Positions 16,490-23,842 of a DNA stretch of 37,269 bases are shown here, in pieces. The notes beneath the pieces are model-generated. The model did not search any database. It saw only the letters and a list, made by a program, of their open reading frames with translations, and was not told the DNA's origin. Made by a program: the position numbers and the translations under genes. The stretch comes from UMGS172 sp045546555. Its GTDB lineage: Bacteria; Bacillota; Clostridia; Oscillospirales; Acutalibacteraceae. Where the stretch lies: NCBI GenBank assembly GCA_045546555.1, contig JAZQCY010000120.1:1-37269 (forward strand), in the 5' to 3' direction. Each line of letters opens with the position of its first letter. The first letter of the stretch is position 1.

Positions 16490-19408
16490 ATGGGAATTTT
16501 CGGAAAGAAAAAGGCTGACGAGTTTGAAAGCTTACATAACGACAACCTTTTTAATGATGATGACGACATAATTATACCCGCAGGTCAAAAAAGGGGCGGT
16601 GCGCACCGTATCGGACAGAACAGTGCTTATGCACCCCATGCTTTGACCGCCAACGAGGTTACCAACAGCCGCACAGAGGAGATACCGATGAATCCTCATC
16701 CGCAGCCCGATTCGGTGTATCAGCGCATGAAGGAGCGTGAGCAGCACAACGTTGCCACCGCCATGGATGATAACTACGTTCCCTCCTGGGCAACCGCTTC
16801 GGCCGAGCCTGCCGCAAAGCCGCAGACAGAGGATATTATGTCGCACAAAACGGCTTCGGTTACCGATGAGGTCAAGTCGCAGTCGGCACCTGCAGTTCAT
16901 GTGCCCGAAGCCGCCAAGGAGCCTGCTCATTCGGCCGCTACCGACGCTTTTCTTGAGCGTTGCCGCATAGCCGTTGAAAAGGCTACCAACGAGGATGCTC
17001 GCACACATTCGTCGAGCGTTGCCGCAGAGGTTCAGCCCGAGGCCACGCCTGACACTGAAGCCGCCGAGGTCAAGGCAGAAGAGCCTAAACAGACCGAGGC
17101 GCAAAGCCGCACTGTTGACGATATTATCAGAATGCTCCGTGGAGAGTCCTCTGACGGCCGTGAGGTTAAGCCCTCCGCCGAAGCAGTGGTCGAGGCTGTC
17201 AGTGAAGAGCCTGCTGCAAAGCCTGAGCCCGAGTTTAAAGCCGAACCCGAGGTCAAGCCTGAGCCCGAAAAGATTGAACCCGCAATTACCGAAACCAAGG
17301 AAGAACCCGTCAAAGCCGCAGTTGCCGATGAGGCACCTGATAGCAGTGATGACGGAATCAAGGTTGAGGTTGAGGTTATTCCCACCGACTCCGATTCCGA
17401 TATTATGCGCACCACCGGCGGTCGCCGTGTCGGTGACGAGGATGTCCGTATCTACGGTAAGATAGTCCGTGGCGCCGTTATTCAGCACACCCCTGAGGGT
17501 GACGTTGAGGCTAACGACTTTGTCCGTGCACCCAAGGTTTCGCAGGATACCATTATTGCCGACGACAAAACCGTCATGTTCGGTGATTTAGGTGATATTA
17601 TAGCCAAAAAGGCCGATGATGAGTTTGAGTCAAGCGTTTCGCTTGAGCAGGACGACGATTTTGACGATGAGGACTATTATGAGGACCGTCCTTACTACGA
17701 AACCGCCGACCCTGAGCTGGCAGGAATTGACGATTATAAAAATCTTAATGATTCGGCACGCCTGCGCACCAGATTCATGACCGAAAATTCCAAGCACAAG
17801 ACCGTTATGACCTTTACCTCGGTAATAACCGCCTTAATGCTCGCTATTCTGTTCTTCCCCATTTCTATAATTCCCAATGTAACCTCGGCAACGGTTGAGT
17901 TCATTCTGCTTGCCGCCGCAGTCATTATAAACAATGACATTTTTGCCGACCTGAAGAATCTTTTCAAGCTTCGCCCCAAATTTGATTCCTGCGTAGCCAT
18001 TGCCTCGACCGTTATGCTTATTCAAAGCGGTCTTTCGGCCTTTGTTTTTGACGGTCAGTTCAGCGGATTTGCCGCCGCAGGTGCCGTTATGCTGACGGTC
18101 AACCGAATTGCACGCTTAATGAAGTCCTCCCGTATTTTGAGAGGTCTTGAGCTTATTGCCACCTCTGAGGAAAAGCGTGCCGTTGTATCGGTCGGCGGAA
18201 GCAATGCCAAGGTTATTTCTTCGGGCGCCGTTGAGGGTGAGTCGCTTGTGCTTTGCGACCGCAAGACAGTAAACGTACAAGATTATCTCAGAAGCTGTGG
18301 CTATGACAGCCCCTTTGACCGCAAGGTCAAGACGCTTCTTGCAATCACCGCAGGCATTGCCCTGGTGGTTGGTATTGTTGTCAGCTATTTTCTGGGCGTA
18401 GGCTCGGGACTTTCGATAGTTTCGGCCTTGCTTTGCTGTGCATGGCCTGCCTGCACCGCACTTATTTGCGAGCTTCCGATGTATCTTGTCAGCAGAAAGC
18501 TTGCACGCTTTGATACAATGCTTGCAGGATACAAGGGTGCTTATGAATTGAATCTGGCCAATCTTGTGGCCGTTAATTCGTCCGATCTCTTCCCCGAGGG
18601 CTCGGTAAGACTTTATAATATGAAAACACTTGGCGAGAATGAGATCGGCAAGACGCTTGTCGATGCCGCCGCCGTTGCTATTGCCGCCAACAGTCCGTTG
18701 AGCGCCATTTTCCTTGAAATACTTGGCAACAACCCCGGTCATGCCCTGCCCAAGGTCAACGGTGTTCAGTATGAGGACAAGATGGGCATTTCGGGTTGGA
18801 TCGGTGAAAGGACTATTCTTATCGGTAACCGCAACCTTATGCAGGGTCATAACGTTTCGGTACCGCCTGCATCGGTCGATCAGAAGATCCTCAAGGCAGG
18901 CTACTTCCCCGTATACATCGCAATTGACGGTGTCCCCTGTCTTTTGTTCATCGTTCAGTATGATACCGATCCCGAGGTTGCACACGAGCTTCAGTTGCTT
19001 TGCAACACCGGTATGACCATCGTTGTTGATCCCAAGGACCCCAACACCACCGAAGCTATGATCTGCGATTACTTCGGTCTGCCCAACGATGCGCTGAAGG
19101 TTATGAACCACAACGGCCGTGTAAGCTATGAGCGCACCGCCGCAACGGTTGAAGCGGCTTCGGCTCCTGCTTCGTTCAAGGATAACATCTGCGGCTTCTT
19201 CTCAGCCGTGACCGCATCCATCCGTCTTAAAGGCGTCTATACGCTTTTGACCGCAGTTATGATAATTGCCGCCGCCTTGGGAGTTTTGCTTACGGTATAT
19301 CTCGCTGTTGCAGGAAAGTCCCATCTTGTGACCCCGCTTACAGTATCGGCATTCCAGCTTTTGTTTGCCGCAATTTCTGCTATTATAGCCAGGATTAAGC
19401 TGTCATGA
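16490..19408 (+). CDS. large membrane protein resembling a catalytically inactive P1B-type ATPase
   Basis: This 972-residue protein has no obvious name. Residues 1-435 are acidic and rich in Pro, Ala and Glu, probably disordered and cytoplasmic. After that the layout copies a P1B ATPase: four helices (about 439-543), an actuator-like segment (about 550-610), two helices (about 614-667) with CCAWPAC where transport ATPases have CPC, a soluble P/N-like domain (about 690-890), and two C-terminal helices. The N-domain-like GISGWIGERTILIGNRNLM and the hinge-like AIDGVPCLLFIVQYDTDPEV are clear. However, the DKTGT phosphorylation motif is replaced by VNSSDLFPEG (about 696), TGD by VVDPKD (about 845), and no TGE is seen. 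ATG 16490 follows AAGGGAG; a TTG six bases earlier is less likely. It overlaps the next gene by four bases. Confidence 0.7.
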   Translation: MGIFGKKKADEFESLHNDNLFNDDDDIIIPAGQKRGGAHRIGQNSAYAPHALTANEVTNSRTEEIPMNPHPQPDSVYQRMKEREQHNVATAMDDNYVPSWATASAEPAAKPQTEDIMSHKTASVTDEVKSQSAPAVHVPEAAKEPAHSAATDAFLERCRIAVEKATNEDARTHSSSVAAEVQPEATPDTEAAEVKAEEPKQTEAQSRTVDDIIRMLRGESSDGREVKPSAEAVVEAVSEEPAAKPEPEFKAEPEVKPEPEKIEPAITETKEEPVKAAVADEAPDSSDDGIKVEVEVIPTDSDSDIMRTTGGRRVGDEDVRIYGKIVRGAVIQHTPEGDVEANDFVRAPKVSQDTIIADDKTVMFGDLGDIIAKKADDEFESSVSLEQDDDFDDEDYYEDRPYYETADPELAGIDDYKNLNDSARLRTRFMTENSKHKTVMTFTSVITALMLAILFFPISIIPNVTSATVEFILLAAAVIINNDIFADLKNLFKLRPKFDSCVAIASTVMLIQSGLSAFVFDGQFSGFAAAGAVMLTVNRIARLMKSSRILRGLELIATSEEKRAVVSVGGSNAKVISSGAVEGESLVLCDRKTVNVQDYLRSCGYDSPFDRKVKTLLAITAGIALVVGIVVSYFLGVGSGLSIVSALLCCAWPACTALICELPMYLVSRKLARFDTMLAGYKGAYELNLANLVAVNSSDLFPEGSVRLYNMKTLGENEIGKTLVDAAAVAIAANSPLSAIFLEILGNNPGHALPKVNGVQYEDKMGISGWIGERTILIGNRNLMQGHNVSVPPASVDQKILKAGYFPVYIAIDGVPCLLFIVQYDTDPEVAHELQLLCNTGMTIVVDPKDPNTTEAMICDYFGLPNDALKVMNHNGRVSYERTAATVEAASAPASFKDNICGFFSAVTASIRLKGVYTLLTAVMIIAAALGVLLTVYLAVAGKSHLVTPLTVSAFQLLFAAISAIIARIKLS

Positions 19409-20607
19409 TTAAGGATGTTAAAATAGGCAACGGCACCGTCAAACGGATCAGCGAGCTTGCTACGACCGGTATTATTTTATTGGTTGCGGTGGCGTTGTTC
19501 ATACCTTATGTTCCTTCCTCCATAATAATGTTTTGTGCAGGAATCATATTGTGTTTAATGCCTGGCGTAAACAAATGCCTTTTGAAATACAAAAGCGTAT
19601 ATTTTGCTGCAGCGTTTTTTGCCATAACAGCAGTGGTCTCACTGTATTACGGTAATTATCAGGGATTACGCAGATCGGGTATCTTTGCGGCTATGGTTGC
19701 AATCGGCTATATCACAAGAAGCGTTATAACCCGTCAGTTATTCCGTATGATAAGCAACATTATTGTAGCGGGTGGATGTATGACGACCGCCTACAGTATA
19801 GTTGAGGCTATTATCAACCGTGATGACCCGCACTACCGTTGCTCTGCGATGTACTCCAACGCAAACTATCTCGGCACGGTGCTTGCATTAGTCATTTTTG
19901 TGTGCTTCTACCGCATAATGACGGCCGAGCGTAAGCGTGTGAAAGCATTGTTCTATGCCGCAGGGATTTTCTGTGCTTTAGGAATCTATGTTTGCAAAAG
20001 CCTGAGCCTTTGGGTGATCATCAGCATCGGTGCTATAATACTTTTGCTGTTCCAACGAAGATACAAGCTTTTGGCAATATTCCTTGGGCTTTTGTCGTTG
20101 GCCGTGGTAGCCGTTATATTGTATCCACAGCTTGTTCACCGCCTGGACGAGCTTGTTACTACTACAAAAAGCCGTTTGCAGGTTTGGGAATTTGCCTTTG
20201 ACGAAATCAAAAACGCCCCGATATTCGGGCGTGGATTCTCGAGCTACAAGTTCCTTTATGAGCAACTGACCGAGCAACACAACTATTATAACACCACTCA
20301 CGCTCATAATTTTGTTATCGACACCGTTATGAACCACGGCATAGTCGGCACAGTGCTGGCCTTCTCGGCAATTGGACTATATCTGAGGTCGGTCATTTCC
20401 TGCCGACGTCAGCTGAGAAGCAATGGCAAGCGCACCAATATCACAGGGCTTATACTTGCTCTTACAATTTCTTTTGCAATCTACGGTATAATCGATATAT
20501 CGTTCGTTTGGGCGCAAACAGGTATGATAATTGTATTTATCTACAGTGCATTCGGCATTGAAGAAGACAAGCTGACCGATATGCAAAACGAACTGAAAAG
20601 AGAATAA
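19405..20607 (+). CDS. O-antigen ligase/polymerase-like multi-pass membrane protein
   Basis: This 400-residue protein has about ten to twelve predicted helices. The large loop RLQVWEFAFDEIKNAPIFGRGF (about 254-275) followed by TTHAHNFVIDTVMNHGIVG (about 297-315) is the hallmark of the O-antigen ligase / Wzy superfamily, where arginine and histidine in this loop are thought to act in glycan transfer. It probably handles a lipid-linked cell-surface glycan, but no other glycan genes are adjacent. Its ATG overlaps the TGA of the P-type-ATPase-like gene (ATGA), so the two are translationally coupled. It is the last gene of the unit. Confidence 0.78.
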   Translation: MIKDVKIGNGTVKRISELATTGIILLVAVALFIPYVPSSIIMFCAGIILCLMPGVNKCLLKYKSVYFAAAFFAITAVVSLYYGNYQGLRRSGIFAAMVAIGYITRSVITRQLFRMISNIIVAGGCMTTAYSIVEAIINRDDPHYRCSAMYSNANYLGTVLALVIFVCFYRIMTAERKRVKALFYAAGIFCALGIYVCKSLSLWVIISIGAIILLLFQRRYKLLAIFLGLLSLAVVAVILYPQLVHRLDELVTTTKSRLQVWEFAFDEIKNAPIFGRGFSSYKFLYEQLTEQHNYYNTTHAHNFVIDTVMNHGIVGTVLAFSAIGLYLRSVISCRRQLRSNGKRTNITGLILALTISFAIYGIIDISFVWAQTGMIIVFIYSAFGIEEDKLTDMQNELKRE

Positions 20608-20614
20608 ACCGAAA

Positions 20615-20648
20615 AAGACCACGGTGCGCTGATGCATACCGTGGTCTT
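20615..20648. terminator. bidirectional terminator between the ligase-like gene and ribF
   Basis: Perfect 11-bp arms (20615-20625 and 20638-20648) enclose a 12-base loop, with a T-rich tract after it on the plus strand and an A tract before it that gives U residues on the minus transcript. It sits between two convergent genes. Confidence 0.85.
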
Positions 20649-20670
20649 GTCTTTTGTTTTACTGTTAATT

Positions 20671-21558
20671 TTAAAAGTCGCAGGGCAGGATTCCGGAATT
20701 AAAGGCCTTGACGGCTTTTTCTTTGTCACTTTCGATGGCATAGGCTAACTCCTCAAGGCTTTGGAACCTTTGCTCCTCACGCATAAAGCTTAACAGTTTC
20801 AGAGTTACATATCTGCCGTAAAGGTCGCCCTCAAAACCGATTATATAGGTCTCGCACAGCGGCTTTTGTAGCAAAAACGTCGGTCGGATGCCTATATTGG
20901 TCACGCCTGGGTAATCCTTACCGTCAACCGTCACGGCCGTTGCGTAAACGCCGAATTTCGGGGTCGCCAACTGCTCATTCAACTGCTGATTTATCGTGGG
21001 GAAGCCCATCGTCCTGCCACGCTCCTCACCGTGAATGACCTCGGCTCTGAACGAAAACGGACGTCCGAGCAGTGTGTTGGCAAACGATATGTCGCCGTTT
21101 GAAATAAGCTCACGTATCAGCGATGAGGATACCGTCTGCCCCGAAACGGTGGCGGCAGGCACCACAACAGCCTCGGCACCGTGCTCCGAGCAATACTGCG
21201 AAAGCAGAGCCGCATCACCTTGGCCGCCCTTACCAAAACGGTAGTTAAAGCCACAGACAACGGACTTTACCTCATACCTTTCAAACAGCATATTCAAAAA
21301 ATCGGTCGGCTCAAGGTCGTGCACCTCATCGTAATTAAGCACAAAAATTTCTGAAAAGCCCATACATTTAAGCATTTCATTTTTCTCTGTGGCGCTCAAA
21401 AGCATCGGCACAAAGGCGTTTTGTGTTCTGCGCTTGGGAGGCTCGGGGAATGTGACGGCAACGGGTGTGAGGTCTTTAAAGCTCAAAGCCGCATTAAGCA
21501 CCGCCTGGTGTCCCTTGTGCAGACCGTCAAAGGTGCCCAAAACTATAACGTGTGCCAT
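20671..21558 (-). CDS. ribF: bifunctional riboflavin kinase / FAD synthetase
   Basis: This 295-residue enzyme phosphorylates riboflavin to FMN and adenylates FMN to FAD. The N-terminal nucleotidyltransferase domain shows GTFDGLHKGHQAVL (residues 8-21) and SSSLIRELISNGD (about 146-158). The C-terminal kinase domain shows RGRTMGFPTIN (about 180-190) and the YATAV...YPGVTNIGIRPTF region. ATG 21558 is preferred because GGAGG lies 9 bases upstream; an upstream in-frame TTG would include the ribosome site itself. It is the last gene of the nusA-infB operon. Confidence 0.95.
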   Translation of the reverse strand: MAHVIVLGTFDGLHKGHQAVLNAALSFKDLTPVAVTFPEPPKRRTQNAFVPMLLSATEKNEMLKCMGFSEIFVLNYDEVHDLEPTDFLNMLFERYEVKSVVCGFNYRFGKGGQGDAALLSQYCSEHGAEAVVVPAATVSGQTVSSSLIRELISNGDISFANTLLGRPFSFRAEVIHGEERGRTMGFPTINQQLNEQLATPKFGVYATAVTVDGKDYPGVTNIGIRPTFLLQKPLCETYIIGFEGDLYGRYVTLKLLSFMREEQRFQSLEELAYAIESDKEKAVKAFNSGILPCDF

Positions 21559-21582
21559 ATTCCCTTCCTCCTTTTTCAAAAA

Positions 21583-22461
21583 TTATTCAGCGATAACGCA
21601 TTTGGTGGTTATCTCGCCTGAAGCTTTATCAAATTCCGACAGACCCAAAAAGCGTCCGTCGACATAGGTCTTAAACAGTTCGTTTTCTTTGGCATCGACA
21701 TAAAACCGTATGCGGTCAATGCTTAGAGCCGCTCCGTTCATAAAACGCTTGGCCTGTGCTTCGGAAATGTTAAGATTTCTAAAGCCTTGCACCGCACGGT
21801 CGGCAGGCAAAAGGCAACCTGTGGGGTCGGCCTCTATCTCCTCAACCGTTTTGCAATCGGCAACCGAAAAGCCTGCGGCATCGGTACGCCTTAATGAAAT
21901 AAGCGTTGCACCGCAACCCAAAAGACGGCCTATGTCATCGGCCAACGACCTTATATAGGTGCCCTTCGAGCAATGCACGTCGATCACAAAATCATTTCCG
22001 TTGCGTGACTTCAATTCAATACCGTGAATAGTGACGGTTCTCGGTTCACGCTCTATCTCTTTGCCTTGACGAGCAAGATCGTAAAGCCTTACACCGTCCT
22101 TTTTTATAGCCGAAAACATCGGCGGTATCTGGTCGTAGGTCTTGGTAAAAAACCGCAAAGCATCGGTCAATTGCTCGTCGCTGACCGAAGGCTCGCATTG
22201 GCTTAACACCTTGCCCGTGATATCCAACGTGTCGGTGGTGACACCGAGACGCACGCCTGCGGTATAGCGCTTATCGGCCTCTAACACGTAAGAGCAAAGC
22301 CTTGTTGCCCTGCCTATCAGTATCGGCAAAACGCCGGTAGCCATGGGGTCTAAAGTTCCCGTGTGACCGACACGCTTGGTGCCGTAAATTCGGCGCAAAA
22401 CGGCCGCCGCCTTAAAGGAGGTAAAGCCCTCGGGTTTATCAAGCAGAATAAGTCCGTTCAT
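21583..22461 (-). CDS. truB: tRNA pseudouridine(55) synthase
   Basis: This 292-residue enzyme makes pseudouridine 55 in the T-loop of tRNAs. The N-terminus GLILLDKPEGFTSF and the catalytic GHTGTLDPMATGVLPI (Asp at about residue 38) are textbook, followed by YDQIPPMFSAIKKDG and CSKGTYIRSLADDIG. The ATG has GGAGGG 6 bases upstream. It stands 15 bases after nrnA and 24 bases before ribF, as in many Firmicutes. Confidence 0.96.
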   Translation of the reverse strand: MNGLILLDKPEGFTSFKAAAVLRRIYGTKRVGHTGTLDPMATGVLPILIGRATRLCSYVLEADKRYTAGVRLGVTTDTLDITGKVLSQCEPSVSDEQLTDALRFFTKTYDQIPPMFSAIKKDGVRLYDLARQGKEIEREPRTVTIHGIELKSRNGNDFVIDVHCSKGTYIRSLADDIGRLLGCGATLISLRRTDAAGFSVADCKTVEEIEADPTGCLLPADRAVQGFRNLNISEAQAKRFMNGAALSIDRIRFYVDAKENELFKTYVDGRFLGLSEFDKASGEITTKCVIAE

Positions 22462-22476
22462 TTTGCCCTCCGAAAA

Positions 22477-23421
22477 TCACATAATTGATGTGATATAAGC
22501 CTTTAACCTTTCTTTGGCCTCGGCTTCGGTCTCAAATTCACAGCCTGCGGCACGCTTGTGACCGCCACCGCCGAAATTCTGACAAATGGCCGCCGCATCG
22601 TAAGGCTCGAAGGTGCGGAGCGATATCTTCCACCTGCCATCAGCCTTTTCACGCACGGTTATGCCGATCTGCACACCCTCTATCTGTCGGGACATGGCGG
22701 CAATGCCGTCCATATCGCTGGAGTCACAGCCGGTCTCCTTTATCATGGCTTGAGTGACCGTGACAATAGCACAACGACCGTCGCAGATATACTCTATACC
22801 GTTCAGCACACGGCGCTCCATTTCAAGTCGGCTTTGGGATTTAACCTCAAACATCACACGGTTGATCTCGTCATAATCGGCACCGTACTGCATCAGCTCG
22901 GCGGCAAAAATGTGGGTTCTGGGTGTGGTGTTGGAAAATTTAAAGCAACCCGTATCGGTAGCCATTCCCGTATACAGACAGGAGGCTATAAACGGCGTAA
23001 CTTCGGCGCCCATTTCCTTTATCACACGGTAAACGCACTCGGCCGCTGCGGCGCTGTCCCCCTCAAGGTACAGCCTTTCGGCAAAACCGACATTGGTCGA
23101 ATGGTGGTCAATGGCCAATGAAACCTTATCCTTATACTCGTTCTGCAGGCATCCCAAAAGCTTGTCATCGGCAACATCGACCGAAATGACCGTTTCGGGC
23201 GTAAAATCCTGCTGACCTTTAGCAGTCAGGTAGTCAAACTTGTGCGGAATCGGGTCGGGACAAAGCACGTTTGCCTTTTTACCGAGTCCACGCAAGGCCG
23301 AAACCAACGCAAAGCCCGAGCCTAACGTGTCACCGTCGGGATGAGCATGGGTCAGAACGGTATATTTATCGTGATTTAAGAGAAATTCTGCTGTTTCACG
23401 CAAGGTTATCTGCTTACTCAT
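22477..23421 (-). CDS. nrnA: DHH/DHHA1 phosphoesterase, NrnA-like oligoribonuclease
   Basis: This 314-residue manganese-dependent phosphoesterase likely degrades short RNAs and 3'-phosphoadenosine 5'-phosphate. It shows LTHAHPDGDTLGSG (about 23-36), VDVAD (about 82), the DHH motif IDHHSTNVGFA (about 109), an ATDTGCF motif (about 155), and the DHHA1 signature GGGGHKRAAGCEF near the C-terminus. Its start overlaps the end of rbfA by eight bases, implying coupling. Placement between rbfA and truB is the standard Firmicutes order and supports NrnA over a cyclic-di-AMP enzyme of another subfamily. Confidence 0.9.
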   Translation of the reverse strand: MSKQITLRETAEFLLNHDKYTVLTHAHPDGDTLGSGFALVSALRGLGKKANVLCPDPIPHKFDYLTAKGQQDFTPETVISVDVADDKLLGCLQNEYKDKVSLAIDHHSTNVGFAERLYLEGDSAAAAECVYRVIKEMGAEVTPFIASCLYTGMATDTGCFKFSNTTPRTHIFAAELMQYGADYDEINRVMFEVKSQSRLEMERRVLNGIEYICDGRCAIVTVTQAMIKETGCDSSDMDGIAAMSRQIEGVQIGITVREKADGRWKISLRTFEPYDAAAICQNFGGGGHKRAAGCEFETEAEAKERLKAYITSIM

Positions 23422-23785
23422 CGCCGTTTTCCTCTACTGCGGTCGATTCGGGGAATGAATCGATAATATGTGCGATATGTGCGCTGTGCTCGATGGAATT
23501 ATCGGCAACAAAGCGCAGCTCGGGTGTCTTTCTGAGCTTCAGCCTTAACCCTAACTCACGGCGCAAAAATCCCGCCGCATTTTTGAGGCCCTTAACGCTT
23601 TCGACCGTTTTGTCATAGCCTTCGATGGCGCTGACGTAAACGGTAGCATACGAAAGGTCGCCCGAAACGTCGACCTTGACGATGCTCAAAAGCTTGCTTA
23701 CCCTGGGGTCCTTTAGTTCACGGAAAAGATCGGCCAACTCACGTTGGATGTCAGCCGTAGCTCGTCCAATTTTAAAACTTGGCAT
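23414..23785 (-). CDS. rbfA: 30S ribosome-binding factor A
   Basis: This 123-residue KH-type protein assists 16S rRNA 5'-end maturation and 30S assembly. The N-terminal RATADIQRELADLFRELKDPRV and the C-terminal LRRELGLRLKLRKTPELRFVADNSIEH match the family well. It has an AAAGGAAAG ribosome site and lies 57 bases after infB. The last eight bases overlap nrnA. Confidence 0.95.
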   Translation of the reverse strand: MPSFKIGRATADIQRELADLFRELKDPRVSKLLSIVKVDVSGDLSYATVYVSAIEGYDKTVESVKGLKNAAGFLRRELGLRLKLRKTPELRFVADNSIEHSAHIAHIIDSFPESTAVEENGDE

Positions 23786-23813
23786 AATTTCTTTCCTTTG
23801 TTTTTCAATATTC

Positions 23814-23834
23814 GGGGCGACCGTTGGCCGCCCC
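23814..23834. other. GC-rich hairpin between infB and rbfA
   Basis: GGGGCG and CGCCCC form 6-bp arms around a 9-base loop. In the direction of transcription (minus) there is no U tract behind it, so it is more likely an RNA-stability or partial-attenuation element than a full terminator. Confidence 0.4.
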
Positions 23835-23842
23835 TTTTAAAA

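Noticed and set aside
18116..19111. Minus-strand open frame of 331 codons opposite the P-type-ATPase-like gene
   Set aside because: Shadow frame; low-complexity product and no ribosome site.
16490..19408. Functional metal-transporting P-type ATPase
   Set aside because: The phosphorylation, TGD and TGE motifs are all missing, so transport by the known mechanism is not possible.
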